A stretch of 64,000 nucleotides of DNA from Clostridia bacterium (lineage in GTDB: Bacteria; Bacillota; Clostridia; Christensenellales; Aristaeellaceae). The DNA lies in assembly GCA_017463245.1 (NCBI GenBank), contig JAFTPN010000082.1, positions 1 to 64,000 of the forward strand, read 5' to 3'. Shown one piece after another: positions 1 through 6,702 of this stretch. Both the position numbers and the translations under genes were made by a program. Position 1 is the first letter of the stretch. Every line of letters begins with the position of its first letter. A model generated the notes under the pieces. It had not been told where the DNA came from. It ran no database searches and saw only the letters and a program-made list of their open reading frames with translations.

Positions 1-438
1 GGCATTTCCACCCTGGAGGACAAGGCTCTGGGCTGCACCCAGAAGAGCGGCTTTGCCCCTGTGAAGGACGTGCTGGCCTATGGCGAGAAGGTCAAAACCC
101 CCGGCCTGAACCTGCTCTCCGCTCCCGGCAACGACCTGGTGGCCGCCACGGCGCTGGCTTCCTCCGGCGCGCAGATCGTGCTGTTCTCCACCGGCCGAGG
201 CACGCCCTTCGCCTGTCCCGTGCCCACCGTGAAGATCGCCAGCAACAGCCGCCTGGCAGGTTTCAAGCATGGCTGGATCGACTTCAACGCAGGCGAATTG
301 CTCTCCGGCAAGACCCTGCCCGAGCTTTCCCAGGCGCTGATGGACTTCGTGCTGGCCACCGCCTCCGGGCAGAAGGTCTGCTCTGAAAAGCATGGCTTCC
401 ACGACCTGGCCATCTTCAAGACCGGCGTGACCCTGTAA
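1..438 (+). CDS. UxaA-family sugar-acid dehydratase (altronate dehydratase-like), 3' part
   Basis: Only the last 145 codons are present; the reading frame is open from base 1 and ends with TAA at 436-438. The segment resembles the C-terminal part of UxaA/GarD-family dehydratases: the stretch VPTVKIASNSRLAGFK followed by WIDFNAGELL is the family's conserved C-terminal core. Altronate dehydratase turns altronate into 2-keto-3-deoxygluconate (KDG), the substrate of the KDG kinase encoded at 32367-33401. Galactarate dehydratase has the same fold, so the exact substrate is not settled by this fragment. A terminator follows at once, so the gene is probably the last of an operon lying mostly outside the window. 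Family assignment is sure; substrate is inference. Confidence 0.8.
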   Translation, partial: GISTLEDKALGCTQKSGFAPVKDVLAYGEKVKTPGLNLLSAPGNDLVAATALASSGAQIVLFSTGRGTPFACPVPTVKIASNSRLAGFKHGWIDFNAGELLSGKTLPELSQALMDFVLATASGQKVCSEKHGFHDLAIFKTGVTL

Positions 439-444
439 TACCCG

Positions 445-474
445 GCGGGACGCAGCAAGCGTCCCGCTTTTCTT
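445..474 (+). terminator. Rho-independent terminator after the UxaA-like gene
   Basis: A perfect 9-bp stem GCGGGACGC/GCGTCCCGC with loop AGCAA is followed by TTTTCTT. It ends just before the ribosome binding site (475-480) of the next gene, so transcription of the transporter may depend on partial read-through or on a promoter that I cannot identify. Confidence 0.85.
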
Positions 475-486
475 GGGAGGTACATC

Positions 487-1704
487 ATGTTTTCTTTCCT
501 GAAAAAGCTGGATCGCAGCGGCAAGGTGCTTCTGGCCACCTGCTTCTTCGCCTTCTTCTGCAATGGTTCCCTGTCCCTGATGCTGGGCAGCGCCATGCCC
601 GACCTGAAGGCCACCTACGGCCTCAGCGATTCCCTCAGCGGCATCTTCCTTTCGGCGCACTCCGCGGGCAACCTCATCGCCGGGCTGATCAGCGGCCTGG
701 TACCCCTGTGGCTGGGTCAGCGCAAGTCCATTCTGCTGCTGGCCTCCCTGGCCTTCATCGGCTTTGTGATGATGCTCCTGTGGAGCAATCCCCTCTGGCT
801 TTTCGTGGCCTTCCTGTTCACGGGTCTTGGCCGCGGCAGCGTGACCAATTTCGATAACCGCATGGTGAACCAGCTTTCCGGCGGCAGCCCTGCGGCCTCC
901 AACCTGCTGCATTCCTCCTTCGCCATCGGCGCCATCCTCACCCCCATGATCTTCCTGCTGCTGCGCACCCACATCTCCTGGCAGGCGGGCGTGGGCTACA
1001 TGGTGGTCATCGGCTGCATCAGCCTGTTCAATTTCAGCCGCATGCGCCTTCAAAACGACCGTCCCGACCGGGGCGACAAGCAGAACTCCACCCTCATCTT
1101 CCTCAAAAACCCCTCCTTCCTCATCCTGGCCATGATGATGTTCTGCTACCTCTGCTCGGAATACGCCATCAACGGCTGGCTTGTGACCTACATCCAGAAC
1201 AAGGAGAACCTCACCGCTGCGCTGCTTGCCTCCGGCTCCGATGCCATCAGCTACAGCCAGACCATGGCTACCCTGCTGTGGGTGGTGATGCTGGTGGGAC
1301 GCCTGACCTGCGCTGCCCTTTCCGCCAAGGTGAGCCAGAAGATCATGATGATGGTCTCCTCCTTCGGCGTGGCCATCTTCTATTTCCTCATGCTGTCCAG
1401 CTCCGCCATTCCCATGGTCACCTTCTCCGTGGCCGGGCTGGGACTGTGCATGGCTGGCATCTGCCCCATGATCTACTCCGACGCGGCCATCTTCACCAAC
1501 GCCTACCCCATGGCCACAAGCCTCTTGCTGGGCATCGGCTCTGCCGGAGCCATCCTGATGCCCACCATGGTGGGTACGCTGGCGGAGCGCTTCGGCTTCA
1601 ACGGCGGCATGAGCGCCATTTTCGTCACCATTCTGCTGCTGGTGGTGTTCGCCACCCTGAACGTGGTGGTAAAGACAAGGCCGCCGGTTCCCGCCCAAAA
1701 GTAA
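487..1704 (+). CDS. MFS transporter, sugar/organic-acid type
   Basis: A 405-residue, strongly hydrophobic protein with about twelve membrane segments, as expected for the major facilitator superfamily. The first half holds SAMPDLKATYGLSDS and a basic cytoplasmic loop LGQRKS in the place of the family's loop 2-3 motif. The style resembles FucP/hexose-type MFS permeases, but no substrate can be read from the sequence. The start is ATG 487, with GGGAGG at 475-480, six bases upstream. It follows the UxaA-like gene in the same direction, so uptake of a uronate or related acid is a reasonable guess. A symmetrical terminator overlaps its stop codon. Confidence 0.85.
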   Translation: MFSFLKKLDRSGKVLLATCFFAFFCNGSLSLMLGSAMPDLKATYGLSDSLSGIFLSAHSAGNLIAGLISGLVPLWLGQRKSILLLASLAFIGFVMMLLWSNPLWLFVAFLFTGLGRGSVTNFDNRMVNQLSGGSPAASNLLHSSFAIGAILTPMIFLLLRTHISWQAGVGYMVVIGCISLFNFSRMRLQNDRPDRGDKQNSTLIFLKNPSFLILAMMMFCYLCSEYAINGWLVTYIQNKENLTAALLASGSDAISYSQTMATLLWVVMLVGRLTCAALSAKVSQKIMMMVSSFGVAIFYFLMLSSSAIPMVTFSVAGLGLCMAGICPMIYSDAAIFTNAYPMATSLLLGIGSAGAILMPTMVGTLAERFGFNGGMSAIFVTILLLVVFATLNVVVKTRPPVPAQK

Positions 1705-1745
1705 AAATGAGTTCCCTGCCCGCCATAGACAGGGAACTCATTTTT
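1703..1745. terminator. Bidirectional terminator between convergent genes
   Basis: A 16-bp perfect inverted repeat (AAAAATGAGTTCCCTG and its complement) around an 11-base loop. Its A and T runs at both ends let it work for the MFS gene (+) and for the YbhN-like gene (-), whose stop codon lies at 1744-1746. Confidence 0.9.
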
Positions 1746-2769
1746 ATTGTTTTTCTTTGCTGCACAGCGTATGCCCCAGCATGGCCGCCGCGCCCAGAAT
1801 CAATTGCAGATAGTAGGTGAAGAACCGCCACACCAGCATGGCCAGGCTGATGGTTCCCGCCGGGAAGATTCCCCGGAAGAACAGCAGAAAGCCGCCTTCC
1901 TGGGCTCCGCTGGCGCCGGGAAGCGGGTTGTAGCTGGCGCCCAGGTAGAGCATATACGCCACCGCCAGCAGGTTCCACCAGCTGGTGCCGCTCAGGCCAA
2001 AGGCGCAGTAGATGCACACCGCAATGGCCTGCAGGAAAAACAGGCTCAGCGTGGTCAGCAGCGTTTGCAGGGCGATCTCCGCAGGGCTGCGTCCCGCCAG
2101 CTTCACATTGGTCTGGTAGTGGTCAATGAAATGCTGCACCTTCTCCAGCGCAGCCTGCTCATCGTGGATCAGCCGCAGCTTCCCGCCCATGCGGACAAGG
2201 AAGCCCGTCACCTTTTGCACCAGCGGCGTACAGAAGGTCACCAGCAGCACCGCCAGCACACCCGCCAGATGCACCACCCAGCCGATCACCACCAGCCAGC
2301 CCAAACCGGAGAGCTGCTGGGACAGGAAGGGACGGTTCAGCAGCCAAATAATGGGCACCAGCACCACCGTGGCCGTTTGCCCCAGCACAAATTTGATGGA
2401 CACCGCCGAGGTGCTGACCCCCACGGGGATCTGCCTTTTGCTGAGGTGATACACCTGCATGGGCTGCCCGCCGCTGGAGCCGGGGGTGATGCCGCTATAG
2501 AACCAGCCCATCAGCGACACATAGCAGGCATAGGCCATGCTGATGGGATGCCCGTGCCTGCGGAAATATGCCCAGAAGCTCCATGCATCAAACAGGATGA
2601 ACAGGCACCAGCACCCCAGGGCGGCCAGCATCCATCCCGGATGCAGCGAGGCCAGCGTGCGCGCCACCGTTTCCAAGTCGTTGTTTGAAAAAATGATCCC
2701 TATGGTGATCCCCAGCATCAGCAGCACGATCAGCAGGCTGCCCATGCTCTTTTTCCGTGGTGTATTCAA
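1744..2769 (-). CDS. YbhN/LPG-synthase-type flippase family membrane protein (UPF0104)
   Basis: A 341-residue polytopic membrane protein. Family features are visible: a Y-C-Y-V-S-L-M-G-W-F-Y-S segment followed by ITPGSSGGQPMQVYHLSK, the PG.GGEP-type signature of the lysylphosphatidylglycerol synthase transmembrane/flippase family, and NPLPGASGAQEGGFL near the C-terminus. The catalytic aminoacyl-PG synthase (MprF C-terminal) domain is absent, so lipid transport or an unknown membrane role is more likely than lysyl-PG synthesis. The gene starts two bases after murC, so the two are co-transcribed. The start is a TTG at 2769, served by GGAGAAG inside the end of murC; an internal ATG at 2745 is the alternative. 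Confidence 0.8.
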   Translation of the reverse strand: MNTPRKKSMGSLLIVLLMLGITIGIIFSNNDLETVARTLASLHPGWMLAALGCWCLFILFDAWSFWAYFRRHGHPISMAYACYVSLMGWFYSGITPGSSGGQPMQVYHLSKRQIPVGVSTSAVSIKFVLGQTATVVLVPIIWLLNRPFLSQQLSGLGWLVVIGWVVHLAGVLAVLLVTFCTPLVQKVTGFLVRMGGKLRLIHDEQAALEKVQHFIDHYQTNVKLAGRSPAEIALQTLLTTLSLFFLQAIAVCIYCAFGLSGTSWWNLLAVAYMLYLGASYNPLPGASGAQEGGFLLFFRGIFPAGTISLAMLVWRFFTYYLQLILGAAAMLGHTLCSKEKQ

Positions 2770-2771
2770 TC

Positions 2772-4166
2772 TTACTTCTCCATCTCGTGCCTGTGGATCT
2801 GATCATTCAGCAGGTTGATATCCCCGCACCCCATGGTGATCACCAGGTCGCCCGCTCGCCAGTTGGCACGGAGATAAGCCTCCGTGTCGTCAAAGGTGGG
2901 CGTCCACACGGCGTTCACGCCATGCTGCTTCATGCCCTCCACCAGCATACCGGAGTTGATGTCCCCCGGATCCACCTCGCGGGCGGCGCAGATATCGGTG
3001 ACCACCGTCACGTCTGCCAGCTCGGTGCAGGTGAGGTACTCATTGAACAGGCTCTTCACCCGGCTGAAGGTGTGGGGCTGCATCACCGCAAACAGCCGCC
3101 CCTTGCAGCGCTTGCGGGCAACAGTCACCGCATTGCGCATTTCCGTGGGGTTGTGGCCATAGTCGTGGAAAATCTCCACCCCATCGATGGTGTCCGTCAG
3201 TTCAAAGCGGCGGTGTGCACCCATGAAATGGCTCAGGCTCTCGCAGGCCTTGGGCATATCAGCCCCCAGGGCGTGAGCCGCCGCCAGCGAGGCCAGGCCG
3301 TTCTCCACATTGAAGTCCCCCGGCACCGCCATATCCACATGACCCACGATTTCACCCTTGTGGCACAGGTCATAGGAGGCGTAGCCCCGGTCGTTCTCCG
3401 TCAGGTTGGCAGGATGCCAGTCGCACTCCGCCGTCATGCCAAAGGTCTCCACGGCACAATGCAGCTTGCCCATCTGGCGCATGATGCGCTCGTCCGTGCC
3501 CTTGCCGATGGCCAGGCCATCCTCCGGCAGCAGCTGCATGAACTGGCCGAAGGTCTCCTCGATCTCGTCAATGTCCTTGTAGCAGTCCAGGTGATCCGCG
3601 TCGATGTTCAGCACCACCGCCATGGTGGGGCGCATCTGCAAAAAGCTGCGGCGGAATTCGCAGGCCTCGGCCAGAAAGGCGTCGCCCTTGCCAATGCGGG
3701 TGCTGCCGCCAATGGCGTCCAGCTTGCCGCCGATGTGTACGCTGGGGTCAAGCCCGCACTCCACCAGCATCTGCGAAAGCATGGAAGTCGCCGTGGTCTT
3801 GCCGTGAGCGCCGCAGATGCCCACCGCCTGGGGGAAGCCTTCCATCAGCTGCCCCAGCAGATAGCTGCGTTCCATGCTGGGAATGCCCAGCTTCTCGGCC
3901 TCCACCCGCTCCGGGTTGTCAGCCGCTGCCGCGCCGGTGAACACCACCAGATCAGCGCCATGCACGTTCTCCGGCCTGTGGCCAATGAACACCTGCGCAC
4001 CCTTGGCACGCACATCGCCAATGAGATACCCCTCCGTGCGGTCGGAGCCGGAAACCTGGTAGCCTTTATCGATCAGCATCGCCGCCAGACCGGACATACT
4101 GCTGCCGCCAATGCCGATCATGTGGATTCGCTTGCCCTGATAATCCCTGATATGCGGAAACTGCAT
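2772..4166 (-). CDS. murC: UDP-N-acetylmuramate--L-alanine ligase MurC
   Basis: A 464-residue Mur ligase. It adds L-alanine to UDP-MurNAc using ATP in the cytoplasm, the first step of the peptidoglycan stem peptide. Residues 17-26 carry the nucleotide-sugar loop IGIGGSSMSG, residues 119-125 the ATP P-loop GAHGKTT, and NIDADHLDCY and FHDYGHNPTE lie in the central and C-terminal Mur domains. Length is normal for MurC. The ATG at 4166 is chosen because AGGAAAG lies about ten bases upstream and the protein then starts just before the Rossmann fold. A SigA promoter lies upstream at 4201-4230. Confidence 0.95.
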   Translation of the reverse strand: MQFPHIRDYQGKRIHMIGIGGSSMSGLAAMLIDKGYQVSGSDRTEGYLIGDVRAKGAQVFIGHRPENVHGADLVVFTGAAAADNPERVEAEKLGIPSMERSYLLGQLMEGFPQAVGICGAHGKTTATSMLSQMLVECGLDPSVHIGGKLDAIGGSTRIGKGDAFLAEACEFRRSFLQMRPTMAVVLNIDADHLDCYKDIDEIEETFGQFMQLLPEDGLAIGKGTDERIMRQMGKLHCAVETFGMTAECDWHPANLTENDRGYASYDLCHKGEIVGHVDMAVPGDFNVENGLASLAAAHALGADMPKACESLSHFMGAHRRFELTDTIDGVEIFHDYGHNPTEMRNAVTVARKRCKGRLFAVMQPHTFSRVKSLFNEYLTCTELADVTVVTDICAAREVDPGDINSGMLVEGMKQHGVNAVWTPTFDDTEAYLRANWRAGDLVITMGCGDINLLNDQIHRHEMEK

Positions 4167-4200
4167 ACAATTCACTCTTTCCTGTAAGGATTCATCCCCT

Positions 4201-4230
4201 ATTATACTCCATATGGGATGCATTTAGCAA
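4201..4230 (-). promoter_or_regulatory. SigA promoter of murC
   Basis: On the minus strand, TTGCTA is followed by an 18-base spacer and a consensus TATAAT. It lies 35 bases upstream of the murC start and is divergent from the promoter of the radical SAM gene. Confidence 0.75.
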
Positions 4231-4250
4231 GCACCCCTTCACAAAAGCAA

Positions 4251-4272
4251 GCGAACATATTTTCGTGTTCGC
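4251..4272. promoter_or_regulatory. LexA/DinR-like box within an inverted repeat
   Basis: CGAACATATTTTCG (4252-4265) matches the Gram-positive SOS box consensus CGAACATATGTTCG at 13 of 14 positions. A wider perfect arm pair GCGAACA/TGTTCGC spans 4251-4272. The site ends one base before the -35 hexamer of the radical SAM gene and lies 21 bases beyond the murC -35, so it can act on the former without touching the latter. Binding by LexA is inference. Confidence 0.5.
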
Positions 4273-4273
4273 C

Positions 4274-4302
4274 TTGACTTGCACACCATTATGCTCTACA
4301 AT
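4274..4302 (+). promoter_or_regulatory. SigA promoter of the SPL-type radical SAM gene
   Basis: TTGACT at 4274-4279, a 17-base spacer, and TACAAT at 4297-4302. The ribosome binding site AGGAGG follows at 4309-4314, so the leader is very short. Confidence 0.85.
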
Positions 4303-4322
4303 CGTTTCAGGAGGTGATGAAC

Positions 4323-5213
4323 ATGGAGTACGCCCAGGCCAAGCAGCTGCTCACGCCCGTCAGGGTGGGCATGGAGGATTTCTTTTACGCCGACTGGAAC
4401 ATGAACCTGTATCGGGGCTGCTGCCACGGCTGCATCTACTGCGATTCCCGCTCCCTGTGCTATCGCCTGGATCGCTTCGACACCGTTCGCCCCAAGGAAA
4501 ATGCCCTCGCCCTGCTGGAGAGCGAGATGCGAAGCAAGCGCAAACCCGGCGTGATCACCATGGGCGCCATGAGCGACCCCTACAACCCGCTAGAAGAACA
4601 GCTGTGCCTCACCCGCGGCGCCCTGGAACTGATGCTTCGCCACGGATTCGGCGCAGCCTTCACCACCAAGTCCGCCCTTTTCGCCCGGGACGCCGACCTG
4701 CTCTCCGCCATTGCCCGCCGCGCCCCGGTGTGCGCCCGGCTTACCATCACCTGCGCGGAGGACGACCTCTGTCAGCGCATCGAGCCGGATGTGTCGCCCT
4801 CCACCCAGCGCTTCGCCGCCCTGCGCCAGCTCAGCGAGGCAGGCGTGTATGCCGGCGTGTGGCTGAACCCGGTGCTGCCCTTCATCACCGATACGGAGGA
4901 GAACATCGTCAGCATCCTGCGCCAGACTGCCGCAGCGGGCGGCAAGTTCGTGGTATGCTTCTTCGGCATGACGCTGCGCTCCGGCAACCGGGAGTATTAT
5001 TTCGACGCCCTGCAGCGGGACTTCCCCGGCATTCGCGAAAAGTACCTCTCCACCTTTGGCAACGCCTACGAGTGCGCCTCCCCCAACGCCCAGCGCCTGT
5101 ACGAGGTCTTCAAGGCCGAATGCACCCGCCTCGGCCTTGCCTGGCGCTTCCGGGACGTGAACGCAGGCATGATGCAGCATCAGCCGAAGCAGTTGAGCCT
5201 GTTTGACGGTTGA
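4323..5213 (+). CDS. Radical SAM protein, spore photoproduct lyase (SplB/COG1533) type
   Basis: A 296-residue radical SAM protein. The iron-sulfur motif RGCCHGCIYC shows C-x3-C-x2-C near residue 35, followed by the SPL-family marker GVITMGAMSDPYNPLE and a TKSALFARD segment. Spore photoproduct lyase repairs the thymine dimer of spores; most members of this wider group have unknown roles, and this one lacks evidence for true SplB function. The ATG at 4323 is chosen because AGGAGG (4309-4314) is eight bases upstream; GTG 4314 and ATG 4317 would sit on the SD itself. A strong promoter and a LexA-like box precede it, which suits a DNA-damage role. It ends inside the promoter of the erm-like gene. 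Confidence 0.85.
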   Translation: MEYAQAKQLLTPVRVGMEDFFYADWNMNLYRGCCHGCIYCDSRSLCYRLDRFDTVRPKENALALLESEMRSKRKPGVITMGAMSDPYNPLEEQLCLTRGALELMLRHGFGAAFTTKSALFARDADLLSAIARRAPVCARLTITCAEDDLCQRIEPDVSPSTQRFAALRQLSEAGVYAGVWLNPVLPFITDTEENIVSILRQTAAAGGKFVVCFFGMTLRSGNREYYFDALQRDFPGIREKYLSTFGNAYECASPNAQRLYEVFKAECTRLGLAWRFRDVNAGMMQHQPKQLSLFDG

Positions 5214-5238
5214 CCCCACGGCACGCCTGTGCTATACT
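5210..5238 (+). promoter_or_regulatory. SigA promoter of the erm-like gene
   Basis: TTGACC at 5210-5215, a 17-base spacer, and TATACT at 5233-5238, preceded by the extended -10 TGC. The -35 hexamer overlaps the stop codon of the upstream gene. Transcription would start near 5245, about 165 bases before the methyltransferase start, leaving a long leader. Confidence 0.85.
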
Positions 5239-5269
5239 ATCCCCATCCTGAGAAAGTGAAGGTGGCACC

Positions 5270-5326
5270 ATGGGTGTGACGCGCATGATGGCCTTCCAGC
5301 TCCGTATCGCACGGTTCTGGAAGTAA
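5270..5326 (+). CDS. Leader peptide upstream of the erm-like gene
   Basis: An 18-codon open frame, MGVTRMMAFQLRIARFWK and stop, between the promoter and the methyltransferase gene. AAGGTGG at 5259-5265 lies about five bases before its ATG, and transcription probably starts about 25 bases upstream. Inducible erm genes are known to be preceded by such short peptides on which drug-bound ribosomes stall; basic-x-basic runs such as R-L-R are known stall sites, and here LRIAR is the nearest equivalent. The stop codon is followed immediately by a long hairpin. Size, place and spacing fit a regulatory peptide; that it senses macrolides is inference. Confidence 0.65.
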   Translation: MGVTRMMAFQLRIARFWK

Positions 5327-5372
5327 AAGGCACAGCAACTGACCTGCCTGGCAGGCTTGTTTGTTGTGCCTT
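5327..5372 (+). promoter_or_regulatory. Attenuator-like hairpin in the erm leader
   Basis: AAGGCACA (5327-5334) pairs with TGTGCCTT (5365-5372), and the interior CCTGC/GCAGG closes a three-base loop, giving a stem of about 20 pairs with a few mismatches. It begins at the base after the leader stop. No clean U-run follows it (GTTTGCTG), so it is not a textbook terminator; it could instead hold or release structure near the erm ribosome binding site GAGGTG at 5399-5404. Confidence 0.6.
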
Positions 5373-5411
5373 GTTTGCTGTCATCACGATCACAAACGAG
5401 GTGTTTTTTTC

Positions 5412-6143
5412 ATGCCCAAAAGTGCATATAGTATCTCCCAGAACTTTCTCACCAGCAAACGCACCATCGCCCGCCTGCTGGATCTGACCGACCTTTCCCC
5501 CGCCGACACCGTGCTGGAGATCGGCACAGGCAAGGGACACATCACCCATGCCTTGGCAGAGCGCTGCCAGCAAGTCCTGACCTACGAGATCGACCCGCTC
5601 CTTGCCCATCGGCTGCACGCCGCTCTGCCCGACAACGTGCGTCTTTTCCAGCGGGATTTCCTCACCGCCCCGCTCCCCCGCAAGCCCTACAAGGTCTTTG
5701 CCAACATCCCCTTCAACCACACCACTGCCATCATACGGCATCTTACCATGAGCAGCTGCCCGCCGGAATGCGCCTGGCTCATCGTGGAGAAAGGTGCTGC
5801 CCTGCGCTTCTGCGGAACAGGCCGCGAGACCGCCGCCAGCCTGCTGCTGAAGCCCTGGTGGGAGGTGCGCATCCGCTGCCACCTTCAGCGCCAGGACTTC
5901 CACCCTGCGCCCTCCGTGGACTGCGTGCTGCTGGAGCTTCGCCGCAAACCTGCGCCAGACCTTTCACCCCGCGAGCGCCCCGCCTGGCAACGCTTCACCA
6001 CCCAGGCATTGCAGCGTGGTCTGCGCGGAATGCTCACGCCCCGCCAGATCAGCGCAGCGCTTCGTGAAGCCAACATCCCCATGTCTGCCACGCTGAAATA
6101 TGTGCAATGGCTCTGCCTTTTTCGATGGTGGCGGCACTCATGA
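5412..6143 (+). CDS. Erm-type 23S rRNA (adenine-N6)-methyltransferase
   Basis: A 243-residue member of the KsgA/Erm rRNA adenine methyltransferases. Near the N-terminus NFLTSKRTI matches the family's QNFL start; SAM motif I is VLEIGTGKG (34-42), the acidic ribose-binding residue is in YEID (58-61), and the catalytic motif is NIPF at 98-101, followed by LIVEKGAALRF and FHPAPSVDCVLLELRRK, which match Erm enzymes better than KsgA. Erm methylates A2058 of 23S rRNA and gives resistance to macrolides, lincosamides and streptogramin B. A housekeeping KsgA has NLPY and no leader peptide; here promoter, leader and hairpin all favour Erm. GAGGTG precedes the ATG at 5412. Function is inferred from family and context. 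Confidence 0.8.
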   Translation: MPKSAYSISQNFLTSKRTIARLLDLTDLSPADTVLEIGTGKGHITHALAERCQQVLTYEIDPLLAHRLHAALPDNVRLFQRDFLTAPLPRKPYKVFANIPFNHTTAIIRHLTMSSCPPECAWLIVEKGAALRFCGTGRETAASLLLKPWWEVRIRCHLQRQDFHPAPSVDCVLLELRRKPAPDLSPRERPAWQRFTTQALQRGLRGMLTPRQISAALREANIPMSATLKYVQWLCLFRWWRHS

Positions 6144-6153
6144 CCCCTTTCTT

Positions 6154-6184
6154 TTGCAGGCTGACTTGACAGCCTGCAATTTTT
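6154..6184 (+). terminator. Terminator of the erm-like gene, overlapping the marR -35
   Basis: TTGCAGGCTG (6154-6163) and CAGCCTGCAA (6170-6179) form a perfect 10-bp stem with a six-base loop, followed by TTTTT. The loop and right arm contain the TTGACA of the next promoter, so the same palindrome could also serve as a MarR operator. Confidence 0.85.
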
Positions 6185-6195
6185 GAGCATATAAT
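6166..6195 (+). promoter_or_regulatory. Consensus SigA promoter of the marR-ABC operon
   Basis: TTGACA at 6166-6171, an 18-base spacer, and TATAAT at 6190-6195: both hexamers match consensus perfectly. Such strength is normally paired with repression, and the 10-bp palindrome covering the -35 is the obvious candidate site. Confidence 0.9.
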
Positions 6196-6243
6196 AGGTT
6201 ATTGTTGCTCTTGCAACGAAAGACAAAGACAAGGACTGATCCC

Positions 6244-6702
6244 ATGCACGCCTTCATGCGCCAAATCAGCGTTACCTATCGCTGCGCTATGCTTTACCGC
6301 GAAAAAGAGCTGGCCGATACCGGCCTGGCTGGCTGCCAGACGCCCTATCTGGTGGCTCTTTACCGTATGCCCGGCATCTCCCAGGAGGAGCTGGCGCGGT
6401 ACCTGAACGTGAACAAGAGCAGCGTTGCCCGCCAGCTGGCCAACCTGGAAAAGAAGGGCTATGTCCGCCGCGAACCCTCGCCAGAGGATCGACGCGTGCA
6501 GCTGGTGTATCCCGCCCAGCGCGCCATGGACATCCACGACCGCTTGTTTGAGGTGCTGTTTGGCTGGAGCGATTACCTCACCGCCGATTTCTCCGACGAA
6601 GAAAAGCAGCAGCTTCTGTGCATGATGCGCCGCGTGGCCGACCGCGCCGAGGCCTATGTGAAGGGAGGCTGCTGCGCTTGCGCACCATCGGACGATACCT
6701 GA
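6244..6702 (+). CDS. MarR-family transcriptional regulator
   Basis: A 152-residue winged-helix regulator. The family core is clear: GISQEELARYLNVNKSSVA is the recognition helix-turn-helix, followed by RQLANLEKKGYVRREPSPED and a wing DDR-type turn. Proteins of this class bind palindromes as dimers and are released by small drugs or phenolics. The ATG 6244 start is supported by AAGGA about eight bases upstream; the frame extends further upstream without a good start. Its 3' end overlaps the first ABC gene by 25 bases, so regulator and exporter form one operon. It probably represses its own promoter and thereby the exporter. Confidence 0.9.
   Translation: MHAFMRQISVTYRCAMLYREKELADTGLAGCQTPYLVALYRMPGISQEELARYLNVNKSSVARQLANLEKKGYVRREPSPEDRRVQLVYPAQRAMDIHDRLFEVLFGWSDYLTADFSDEEKQQLLCMMRRVADRAEAYVKGGCCACAPSDDT

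Noticed and set aside
5412..6143. Housekeeping KsgA
   Set aside because: The catalytic motif is NIPF, not NLPY, downstream motifs fit Erm, and the gene has an inducible-type leader.
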